Of a stretch of 16,220 nt of DNA, positions 6,249 through 14,500 are shown piece after piece. The notes under the pieces were generated by a model. That model was not told where the DNA came from. It saw only the letters and a list, made by a program, of their open reading frames with translations, and did no database searches. Each line of letters starts with the position of its first letter. The stretch's first letter is position 1. The DNA comes from JACKCP01 sp050253255. Lineage in GTDB: Bacteria; Desulfobacterota; Desulfobacteria; Desulfobacterales; JACKCP01. The stretch is taken from contig JBFWJK010000064.1 of the NCBI GenBank assembly GCA_050253255.1, forward strand, positions 1 through 16,220, written 5' to 3'. A program made the translations under genes and the position numbers.

Positions 6249-8148
6249 TTTAAAAAAACGGAACTCAGCTCTTATTTTCATCTCAATTTTGTTGTCCTCT
6301 CTGCCGGTTCTTTCGTTTATGGAAATTCAGACAATACTTATTGTTTCAATTCCGTTTTTATACAGCCTGATGGTAATCTCCGAAAAAATAAAACCGCCCG
6401 GCAAAAGAACCCTTGTATTTATTACTCTCTTTTTTACAGTTATTCTGACCATAAACTTCAGGCAGCTTTTTTCAAGGGATGCAGGTGTTCCTCTTCTGAT
6501 TGTAATGTCACTTCTTAAAATTCTTGAAATGAAAACAATCCGTGATGAGCTAGTTGCCTGCTTTTTAAGTTTTTTCATACTTCTTTCAATGATTTTATTT
6601 TCCACATCCTTTTTTACAACACTTTATATGTTCACATCTGCTGTTTTCACTGTTTCCGTAATGGGTTATATCAACTCTCCGGACAGGAACTTTTTTCAGA
6701 GCTTAAAAAAGAGTGTATTAATATCACTTCCATCTATTCTGCTTGCCTTTGCACTTTTTTTCTTTTTCCCAAGAATTCAGAGCAGTTTCTGGGGCAAACA
6801 GAGCAGTTCAAAAAATGTGTCCGGTTTTGCCCAGACAATCAGCCCCGGCTCAGTTTCGTCTCTTGTAAAAAGCGACAATATAGCTTTTAAAATCAAGTTT
6901 GAAGAAAATGACAGCATGGAAAAATATTTCAGAGGAATAGTTTTCAATAAATTTGACGGAGTATCATGGAATCCTGACAATCCACCATCAAGAGGCCCCA
7001 GACAAAACAATGATTCAAACCCGAAAAAAGCCTTCATTGTTTTATATCCTACATACTCAAAGCACCTTATTTCTCCCGACTATCCACTTAATTTCCCTGA
7101 AAGGGGAATTTATCTTACTGAAAACTCAACACTTTACTCATGGTTTTTTAAAATTAACGATAAAAAACTTTATGAAGTTGAATATACAGCAAGAAATCCA
7201 GACTTCCCCAAACCTTCGGAACGGCATTTGAATCTGCCGGAAAATTCAAATCCAAAAGCTATGGAACTTGGCTCAAAGTGGCTGAGTCTTCCACCTGAAC
7301 AAAGAATAAAAAATGGTCTGGATTTTTTCAGAGAAAACGGTTTTGAATATACACTGAAACCTCCACGATACGGCCGAAATTATATTGATGAATTTTTATT
7401 TGAACAGAAAAAAGGATTTTGCGAACATTTTGCTTCATCTTTTGCTTTTTTAATGAGAGCGGCAAAAATTCCGGCAAGAATAACCGGAGGATATCTCGGA
7501 GGTGAACAAAATACAATAGGCGGCTTTATCAATGTAAGACAGTCGGATGCTCACGCCTGGTGCGAAGTATGGCTGGACTCCAGAGGATGGGTAAGGATTG
7601 ATCCTACTGCAGAATCAGAACCCTCCAGACTTGAAAGAAATACAGATGAGATTTTTTCATCCGACTATGCCTCAGACAGAAATTTTTTCCAGTTCACAAG
7701 GCCGCTGATGAACATTATTGATGCTGTCAACTTTTTCTGGGACCAGAAAATTATGGGATATAATTTCAGTCTACAGAACGAATTTTTCGAATTTCTCGGC
7801 CTTGGGAATCAGACCTTTCTTAAAAAAACAGCTTTGTTTGTATTTGTAGTTTCATTGCTTCTTATCTGCATTTACTTAGTATTTAAAATCAGAACAAAAC
7901 TTGAAAACAAAAAACCTGAAGAACTTCTTATTTTTGAAAAATTTCAGAAAAAAATCAATAAAACTGATTTATTGAAAAAACATCATGAAGGCTACCTTGA
8001 GTATCTCCAAAGGCTAGAAAATCAGAATTTTGATAATAAGGAACTTATCAGAGATTTCATAAACTGCTTTGTTTATCAAAGATACTCAGATCAGAAATCA
8101 GAGAAAAATATAAAGGCAATGAAAAATATATTAAAAAGAATCAGATAA
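6241..8148 (+). CDS. tgpA: TgpA-like membrane transglutaminase/protease-fold protein
   Basis: This is a 635-residue membrane protein with several hydrophobic helices in the first 175 residues (DUF3488-type). It then has the PRIQSSFWG and SPGSVSSLVKSDNIAF motifs typical of TgpA. A periplasmic transglutaminase core carries the triad C394 (GFCEHFA), H438 (SDAHAWCEVW) and D454 (RIDPTAE). A further membrane helix lies near 530-552, with a cytoplasmic tail behind it. All three catalytic residues are intact. TgpA is reported as essential in Pseudomonas aeruginosa, but its substrate is unknown. I chose ATG 6241, preceded by GGAG at 6230-6233, over an upstream in-frame TTG at 6217. The gene overlaps the DUF58 gene and ends the MoxR-DUF58-TgpA operon. 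No clear hairpin terminator follows in the 67 bases before the convergent pilZ gene. Confidence 0.92.
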   Translation: MNNLKKRNSALIFISILLSSLPVLSFMEIQTILIVSIPFLYSLMVISEKIKPPGKRTLVFITLFFTVILTINFRQLFSRDAGVPLLIVMSLLKILEMKTIRDELVACFLSFFILLSMILFSTSFFTTLYMFTSAVFTVSVMGYINSPDRNFFQSLKKSVLISLPSILLAFALFFFFPRIQSSFWGKQSSSKNVSGFAQTISPGSVSSLVKSDNIAFKIKFEENDSMEKYFRGIVFNKFDGVSWNPDNPPSRGPRQNNDSNPKKAFIVLYPTYSKHLISPDYPLNFPERGIYLTENSTLYSWFFKINDKKLYEVEYTARNPDFPKPSERHLNLPENSNPKAMELGSKWLSLPPEQRIKNGLDFFRENGFEYTLKPPRYGRNYIDEFLFEQKKGFCEHFASSFAFLMRAAKIPARITGGYLGGEQNTIGGFINVRQSDAHAWCEVWLDSRGWVRIDPTAESEPSRLERNTDEIFSSDYASDRNFFQFTRPLMNIIDAVNFFWDQKIMGYNFSLQNEFFEFLGLGNQTFLKKTALFVFVVSLLLICIYLVFKIRTKLENKKPEELLIFEKFQKKINKTDLLKKHHEGYLEYLQRLENQNFDNKELIRDFINCFVYQRYSDQKSEKNIKAMKNILKRIR

Positions 8149-8215
8149 CTTCAAATAAATGACGGCAAACTACAGTTTTCAAAGTTATATCCTTTTTTAA
8201 ATCATTTTTATGAAT

Positions 8216-8611
8216 TCAGTTATTTTTATGCTTTGATTCACGTGCAGACTTTATCTGCCTGTCGAAGACAAATTTATGAATTCTTTCCTTATCATTTTCA
8301 TTTACATCAATGAATTTAGCCCGTGCCAGACCATTTTCAAAGCCGGTTATTTCTATTCTTCCTCTTATAAAATCATTTTTTTTATCTGAAAGCCAGAGTT
8401 CAAAATCATATATGCCACCGGGATTCAGTCTTTCTGAAAAAAAAGCTGCTCCTCCTGCACTGATATCTGATATTTCAAAAGCCTTTGAGTTTACAAGTAT
8501 GAAAAACTTTTCTTTTCGGGAAGGTTTCAACCTGTAATAATCTCTTTTATCTTTTGATTCAAACCTGACATTGTATTTGTTATCTGCCTTTTTTTTCCAA
8601 AACAAATTCAA
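8216..8611 (-). CDS. PilZ-domain c-di-GMP-binding protein
   Basis: This small PilZ protein of 131 residues carries both c-di-GMP-binding motifs: RxxxR (R23 and R27 in KRDYYRLKP) and DxSxxG (D49, S51, G54 in ISDISAGG). It therefore probably binds the second messenger. It lacks the YcgR N-terminal domain. The reading frame contains no internal methionine, so the start must be a non-ATG codon. The TTG at 8611 lies only 2 bases after AGGAG (8614-8618). A second in-frame TTG at 8605 has ideal 8-base spacing and may be the real start, giving 129 residues. The gene begins 32 bases inside motB, so it is probably translationally coupled and last in a motA-motB-pilZ operon. The context suggests c-di-GMP control of the motor. 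Confidence 0.85.
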   Translation of the reverse strand: MNLFWKKKADNKYNVRFESKDKRDYYRLKPSRKEKFFILVNSKAFEISDISAGGAAFFSERLNPGGIYDFELWLSDKKNDFIRGRIEITGFENGLARAKFIDVNENDKERIHKFVFDRQIKSARESKHKNN

Positions 8612-9314
8612 CTCTCCTGTTAGCGGCTCTGTTTTCTGGTGAAGTATTGGGTCTGAGAGGCATAAGGGAACCGTATCCAGTGGCTGTAAGCCTTGATGGA
8701 TTTATCCCCTTGGAAATAAAGTACCTCAATACATTTGTCGCTCTTATTGCGGACAATTCCCAGTTTGAGGGATATCTCAATGTAGAAATTGGAAGATTGT
8801 CCGTATGACCCTTTATGTTTATACTGTAATCATCATATGCTTCAAATACATTTACCAGTTCATTGAGTACAGGCTCAGCCGAATCTTTCAATACTGCATC
8901 GCCTGAATCAAAAAGAGCTGTTCCTCTTATCTGAACAACAATTTTATCGTCAAGAATACTGACACTGACATTATCCTGAATTCTGTGTCTGCTTATATAT
9001 GATTTTATATCTTTTTCAATGCTTTCCTGCCTTGAAGTGATCCCGGTAAGTTCATCAATTTTTATATTTTTATCTATTCTTTCAGGAACTTCCAGTACTT
9101 CCATAAGCGCAAGTGGACTCATTTTAGAATTAAGACTTATTCTTATCGACTCAAGCACACTTTCAAATTTCTTTTTATTAAGGCTTGAAATGGAAAAAAG
9201 CAGGATAAAAAAAACAAGGAGAAGAGTCATAAGATCTGAAAAAGTGACTATCCAGCCTGTTTCATCATCGTCTTCAAGGAATTCATCTTTATTTGAATTT
9301 CTTCTGTTCTTCAT
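8580..9314 (-). CDS. motB: Flagellar stator protein MotB (PomB-like)
   Basis: MotB/PomB anchors the stator to peptidoglycan and supplies the ion-conducting aspartate. The 244-residue protein has an acidic N-terminus. One membrane helix contains the essential aspartate D27 in TFSDLMTLLLVFFILL. A plug/linker region follows, and then an OmpA-type peptidoglycan-binding domain with GHTDNLPIS, NWELSAIRATNV and ENRAANRRVEF motifs. The sequence around D27 and the following KKKFESVLESI resemble PomB more than enteric MotB. That hints at sodium coupling but does not prove it. Six bases separate it from motA, and its 3' end overlaps pilZ. Confidence 0.92.
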   Translation of the reverse strand: MKNRRNSNKDEFLEDDDETGWIVTFSDLMTLLLVFFILLFSISSLNKKKFESVLESIRISLNSKMSPLALMEVLEVPERIDKNIKIDELTGITSRQESIEKDIKSYISRHRIQDNVSVSILDDKIVVQIRGTALFDSGDAVLKDSAEPVLNELVNVFEAYDDYSINIKGHTDNLPISTLRYPSNWELSAIRATNVLRYFISKGINPSRLTATGYGSLMPLRPNTSPENRAANRRVEFVLEKKGR

Positions 9315-9320
9315 TGCAGC

Positions 9321-10100
9321 CTACCTGCCCTGCCTTAAATTCATCTGTTCCACAGGAACTCTTGAATTTGCAGGAATAAAGGACGAAAGTTTTTCATAAA
9401 CAATAAGCGGATTGTCATTATTTAGAATTGAAACCGCTCCTTCAAGCATTATTTCAAGATTCATTACTTCATTTACAGTTCTTGACTTGAGCTTTCCTGC
9501 AATTGGAAGACAGAATAATGTCGAAATCATTGAGCCGTAAAAGGTTGTAAGAAGAGCAACAGCCATTGCAGGGCCTATAGTTTCTGGATTGGCAAGCTGG
9601 CTCAGCATCTGAATAAGCCCTATCAGAGTTCCAAGCATTCCAAAGGCTGGAGCATAGGTCCCCATTTTTTTAAAAACATCCTGAATGTTATAATGACGCA
9701 GTTTAAGATAATCTATTTCAGTTTCAAGTGCCGCTCTTATTGTCGTCTCTTCAGACCCGTCTGCAATCAGACCGCAGGCTTTTTTGAGAAACCCCGATTC
9801 TGTTTTTACATCGCTTAAAGCAAGAATTCCCTGCTGCCTGCTTACCTTGCAAAGTCTTATCATTGTTTCAACTGCATCATTTGGGTTATCACGCTTGCTT
9901 GAAAAAACCAGTGCAGCAGACTTGAATGCTGTAACTACATGTCTGAATTCAAATGTAAGAAGTGTTGATGCAGCAGTTCCTCCGACAACAATCATAAATC
10001 CCGGAAGATTCATAAAGCTCAGAAGATCTCCCCTCAAAAAAATTGCAGAAAAAATAAGGGAAAGCCCGGAAATAATTCCAATAAAAGAGCCGAAATCCAT
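9321..10100 (-). CDS. motA: Flagellar stator protein MotA (PomA-like)
   Basis: MotA forms the ion channel with MotB and pushes on the FliG rotor. The 259-residue length is close to PomA (about 250) rather than enteric MotA (about 295). Membrane segments fall near 4-24, 34-54, 148-168 and 177-200. The third and fourth contain the family core APAFGMLGTLIGLIQML and NPETIGPAMAVALLTTFYG, the latter with the paired threonines also found in PomA. The cytoplasmic loop carries an R88-containing KVSRQQG segment, but fewer acidic residues than PomA at the rotor-contact site. The start is preceded by AGGGG. The gene heads the motA-motB-pilZ operon. Confidence 0.93.
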   Translation of the reverse strand: MDFGSFIGIISGLSLIFSAIFLRGDLLSFMNLPGFMIVVGGTAASTLLTFEFRHVVTAFKSAALVFSSKRDNPNDAVETMIRLCKVSRQQGILALSDVKTESGFLKKACGLIADGSEETTIRAALETEIDYLKLRHYNIQDVFKKMGTYAPAFGMLGTLIGLIQMLSQLANPETIGPAMAVALLTTFYGSMISTLFCLPIAGKLKSRTVNEVMNLEIMLEGAVSILNNDNPLIVYEKLSSFIPANSRVPVEQMNLRQGR

Positions 10101-10387
10101 AATGAAACCCCTGGTTAAAAAGTTTTTTTATTATAACTGAACCGGCATATTGAAAAGTCCATCTAAGTATAATATTTTTACACCCTCAATTTAAGATATT
10201 TTAAATATCAGCATCCCGGCTCATGATAAAATTCTGTTAAAAATTCACAAAAAATCAGTAATTAGTTGCTGAACAAAAAATTCTCGTTTTCGGCCAATCA
10301 CTAATTATTACTGAAGACATAATCTTTAAAAATTTAAATAAAAATCGAAACATTTAAATCGGACGCATAAATTTTTTCTAAAGCAGA
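10101..10387. other. Intergenic region upstream of motA
   Basis: This AT-rich 287-base gap lies between motA and the upstream co-directional DUF523-DUF1722 gene. A perfect TATAAT on the minus strand (complement of 10130-10135) sits about 30 bases before the motA start but has no good -35. A second AT-rich box, TATACT, lies further upstream. A GCCGAAAA string on the minus strand near 10287-10294 resembles the sigma-28 -10 element but lacks a matching -35. No c-di-GMP riboswitch or coding region was found. An imperfect inverted repeat is listed separately. Confidence 0.5.
10256..10313. repeat. Imperfect inverted repeat upstream of motA
   Basis: CAGTAATTAGT (10256-10266) faces ACTAATTATTACTG (10300-10313), the same sequence in reverse complement with three extra bases. 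The two are separated by 33 bases that include AAAATTCTCGTTTT. Pairing can extend a little into the loop (TTG with CAA). It could be a hairpin, an operator pair or the relic of a small repeat element. No T-tract follows that would make it an obvious terminator. Confidence 0.55.
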
Positions 10388-11347
10388 TTATCTTCTCAGT
10401 TTCCTCCCGGAATCAGAAGTCTTGATCAGATCCTGAGGATAGGGATCAAGCAGTGTCTGATTTATAAGATAATTGTTTTTAAATCTTACCGCCATTGAAT
10501 GAATCAGATAGGTGACTGTAGAAAGCGGTATTCTTTCATCTCTGTATTCCTCGAGGCTGTTAAGAAAAAACTTTTTTTCATCAGCTGAAAGATTTGCAGA
10601 CATTCCTCCGAAAGCATGAAGCAAAACATTTATCAATGCACCAGGCCCCGCTTTTTTGGAAAAAATTTTCAAAAACTCATTTTCATATTCATTAAAAATA
10701 TTTTCCTTATTCGATTTATCAAAAGAGGCAAGGATTTTACCAAGCCTTCTTAATCCGCTCTGATTATATGCCATGAAAAGAAGCTTGTTTTCGCTGTGAA
10801 ATTTGTTCAGGGCATTTATGGAATATTGCTTCTTAATTTCCTTGAATTTTGTAAAACAAAACAGTTTTACAAGAAAATGATCCCTTATTTCATAATTCAA
10901 AAGCCTTCCTTCATCTTCCACTGGATGAAAAGGAAATTTCTCCAGAACAAAGCCTCCGAAAAAACCGTCTCCCTTATATGCTGAAGATGTTTTTGAAAGC
11001 CCCTTGTATATTTTGACATCACCAATACCGCATGTCGGGGACCGGTTTTTAAGAATAAACCCGTCAACATCCTTAAATTTCAAAAGAAAATTCTTATTCC
11101 AATCATTTATCTCATTTGTGAAGTTCTTATCCGTTGCAGGCTGAACAAGATGTTTTTCCCCTGATGACTCTGCAACCCTGACAGGCTCTCTTGGCACTCC
11201 CAGTCCAATTTCAACTTCAGGACAGACTGTTATAAACTCCGCATGTTTTTTGAGCATCTCAACAATTTCAGAGGATATTGTCTCACCATTGTATCTGCAT
11301 TTTTCAAAACCCAGGCATCTGCTCGCAATAATTTTAGGCTTAATCAT
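10388..11347 (-). CDS. DUF523-DUF1722 fusion protein (TudS-like/YbgA-like)
   Basis: The first about 150 residues are a DUF523 domain with the conserved cysteines C11 and C17 (SRCLGFEKCRYNG), C42 (VCPEVEIGLGVPREPVR) and C106 (RSPTCGIGD). Residues from about 160 to 305 are DUF1722 (YbgA), with RDHFLVKLF and FHSENKLLFMAY. DUF523 includes TudS, an iron-sulfur 2-thiouracil desulfurase, so several of the cysteines probably hold a [4Fe-4S] cluster. Whether this longer fusion shares that reaction is unknown. The architecture itself is a known one. The start has AAAGGTGG upstream with suitable spacing, and a good promoter lies about 55 bases ahead, so it seems to be transcribed separately from the carboxylase gene. 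Confidence 0.85.
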   Translation of the reverse strand: MIKPKIIASRCLGFEKCRYNGETISSEIVEMLKKHAEFITVCPEVEIGLGVPREPVRVAESSGEKHLVQPATDKNFTNEINDWNKNFLLKFKDVDGFILKNRSPTCGIGDVKIYKGLSKTSSAYKGDGFFGGFVLEKFPFHPVEDEGRLLNYEIRDHFLVKLFCFTKFKEIKKQYSINALNKFHSENKLLFMAYNQSGLRRLGKILASFDKSNKENIFNEYENEFLKIFSKKAGPGALINVLLHAFGGMSANLSADEKKFFLNSLEEYRDERIPLSTVTYLIHSMAVRFKNNYLINQTLLDPYPQDLIKTSDSGRKLRR

Positions 11348-11408
11348 TTTTCCACCTTTGATTTGAATGAGTTTAAATAAACAGAAAGCTTTTCAAGTCC
11401 GAACTGGA

Positions 11409-11437
11409 ATTATAAGTTTTTTTGCAAAACTTCACAA
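11409..11437 (-). promoter_or_regulatory. Sigma-70-type promoter of the DUF523-DUF1722 gene
   Basis: On the minus strand there is a perfect -10 TATAAT (complement of 11409-11414). A spacer of exactly 17 bases separates it from TTGTGA (complement of 11432-11437, 4 of 6 matches). Transcription would start near 11402, leaving a leader of about 55 bases. It lies just behind the carboxylase terminator. Confidence 0.65.
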
Positions 11438-11445
11438 ACAATACT

Positions 11446-11481
11446 AAAAAAAAAGGCACCGGCCAGCAGGCGGTGCCTTTT
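11446..11481 (-). terminator. Rho-independent terminator of the carboxylase gene
   Basis: A perfect 10-bp stem (11452-11461 with 11471-11480, AAAGGCACCG and CGGTGCCTTT) encloses a 9-base loop. On the minus strand it is followed by a run of T (complement of 11446-11454). It stands about 20 bases beyond the stop codon at 11503 and should end the glnS-birA-carboxylase transcript. Confidence 0.92.
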
Positions 11482-11502
11482 CTCAATCTATTAAACAGTA
11501 AT

Positions 11503-14500
11503 CTACTGTTTCACTCCGCATGAAGGGCAGAAAGAAAATTTATCATCAAGATCTGCGCTGCATTTTGAACACAGCTTTTCACTTACCGGCTCGAGCTCAA
11601 CTATAAGTTCTCCGTCTCTTACAGGAACCATTTTTCTGTCGTTCTGGTAATCAGCTGTTTTAAGCACCCTTTTTACACGTCCTGCCTTTTTGGCAAGGAC
11701 TGCTTTTTCCTGCTTCATTATTGAAATATTGAAAACTTCCTCTCCTTCCTTAACCAGATCTCCGGCCTTGACGTGTGTAACCCAGAGGTCACCGGTAGAA
11801 GGTGAAGCAACATGGTAAGGATTGGAAGAATCCGCCATTTCAATATCAGCTCCGCTTCCTTTTACCGGCTCAGCAACTTTATGCTGATATGAAAGTATTT
11901 CAGAATCAAGGTGGTATCTGATAACACTCTGACCTTCATCATCAGGTTCGGAAATATCGAGGATCGTCATCTTGTGATACATTCCTCTTGAATCCTGGAA
12001 CTGAGTTGATTCACCCTTTTCAACCCCTTCAAACCATACATCAAGAGGAAGGTTATTGGGATCTCCGTATTTTTCCTGAAATTTAATTGTTTTAAGGGCA
12101 TCACCCGGGTGATTTATATAAAGAATAAATTCTTCATCAGTTGCTTCCCTCTCAATAGCCTTTTCAAGTTCAGCTTTTTCCTTTGCAAGGTCGATATCAG
12201 GAAGTGTTTCAAGCGGTGAACTTGTTGTTCTGGATGCAATTGCGTCTTTATATGCTTCTGTTCCGAATGCACTTTCATAAACCCAGTCAGGAGGAAAGCC
12301 AAGCGGAAGTTTACCGAATTTACCGACAAGAAGATCCCTGAAGGCATCATTGCTGTCTCTGTATATTTCAAGTCTTTCAACCCTGGTGTTCTCACTCAGA
12401 TCTTCTTCAGGAACAGTTACAACCTCCTCAAGAACTTTCAGAAGCCTTCTTACATTCTTTTCTCCGCCTCTCTTAAATGCTCCTGTCACTGCAAGGAATG
12501 CTGTATTCCATGTAATCTGAGAACCTGGGGTAACATCATGATATCTGACAATTTTTCTTATACCTGCAAGATATTTGAGCATATACGGCAGAAGATGGAT
12601 ATAACCCTGCTTCATGGCTCCTTCCTGTGATGAGGAAGTAGCACCGCCCGGCATTCCGTGTTCTACAACATCGTAGTCAACACCCTGGAAGTAAGGTGCA
12701 CAGTATTTGTCATAATAAGGTTGAATCTGCTTTATGACAAAGTTTGCGTTTCTTATCATTTCCTTGTCAAGATTTGTCTTAAGTCCTAGTTCGCCTTCCA
12801 TATAAGCTGCTGTTGCAAGGATATCACCCTGGCCGTACCATCTTACAGAAGCTCCTATCGCCGCATCCACTATATGAGCTCCTGCCTCTGCAGCTGCAGC
12901 CACAGCCGGAGTAAACAGACCGTCAGTACAGTGTCTGTGATAATGGAGAACAAGTTCGGGGTATTTTATCCTGAGTTCCCTGACAATTTCTCTGATAAAT
13001 CTTGGAGGACACACGCCGGCCATGTCCTTAAGGCCGAGAATAATCATTCTTGCCGCTTTATCCTTTGAAACTCCGGCAACTGAAGCTGTCATTTCAAGAA
13101 TTTCTTCTGTAACTTCAAGATATCTCTGAACAGTGAAACCCTTTGTCCAGGACATGGACAATGCCGGCTCAAAAATGTTTTTCTTCGAGGAAAGAGCAAC
13201 TTCAGCAAAAGGCTTCATGTTGTCGACGTGATTAAGAAAATCAAAACATCTTATGATATCGTAATGCTCACATATCATTTCTCCGGTGGCTCTCATCATG
13301 TTCTTTGACTGAGGCTTGTACCCAAGAACATTAGTAGATCTTACAAGAATCTGCTTCATAGTCTTTGGAGCCATCTTGTCTGAATTCCAATCTGCTGCTT
13401 CGGAAAAAGGATAAGTCATGTTTCCAAGCATTGCCACATGGAAATGTGCGCCGCCTCCGTTTTCAATTGAAAAGAAGTTACATCTGTCCAGATACGGGGC
13501 AATCAGTCTGTCTTCAGCAAGTCTGAACCTGTTTCCGCTGTTTGACTGTGTCTGGTCCCTTGGAGTTGTGTCTGTGAAGTGAACATAGTCAGTCCCTCTC
13601 ACAAAATCGAGGACAGCATCTCTGTCGCCTCTCGGATAAGGGGATCTGTACTCTTTTTCTTCGGACAGATCCGGCAGAACAACATTGAGTTTTCCAAGTC
13701 TCTTGTCATGAATTCCCCTGTATTCTCCAAGAGAAACGTATTCATTCCACCCTTTCGCAGAAATTTCAGCAATAAGTCTTGAAAGTCTCAAAGCTTCAGG
13801 CTGTCTGTCAATATAATTGAAAAGGTCCGGATTTTTAAGGATGAATTTAGTGTCGAAATCTCCGCTGTTGAACTCTTCACGCTTGAGAAGCTCCCTGTAA
13901 AACGGGATAGTTGTCTTGACACCGCTTATCATGTATTCCCTCAGGGCTCTTCTCATAAGCTGCACAGTCTTGTCCCAGGTATTTCCGTGGGTAATGAGAA
14001 GTGAGGCAGCAGAATCGTATTGAGAAGGAAATTCATATCCGGCAGTAACACATGAATCAACTCTTACACCCTGACCTCCCGGAGAAATGTATCTTGTAAT
14101 TCTTCCGGCATTTGGAGAAAAGTTGTTTTTGGGATCTTCACAGTTCACTCTTATCTGCATTGCATACTGATTTGGCTTGGTATTTTCTTCATTGAGTCTC
14201 AAAGGAAGACCAAAGGCAAGAAGGATCTGTTCTTCAACAAGATCTATTCCGTATCTGCATTCAGTAATCCCGTGTTCAACCTGAAGTCTGGTATTGACTT
14301 CGATAAGATAGGGAGTGCCGTCAGGCTCGACAAGAAATTCAACAGTACCGAGAGTATGATAATTGACAGCCTTAGCAAGCTTTATTGAATATTCCTTGAG
14401 TCTTCTTCTTAAATCATCTGTCATCTCAGGCCATGGAGAAGGAGTGATTTCAACAAGCTTCTGATGGTTTCTCTGGATTGTGCAGTCTCTTTCATCAAAG

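Noticed and set aside
9019..9399. 126-residue plus-strand frame opposite motB/motA
   Set aside because: It is the antisense shadow of two confident genes and has no start context or recognisable domain.
10101..10387. c-di-GMP (GEMM) riboswitch or sigma-28 promoter ahead of motA
   Set aside because: The conserved GEMM core was not found. The GCCGAAAA string has no -35 partner at the required distance and lies far from the gene.
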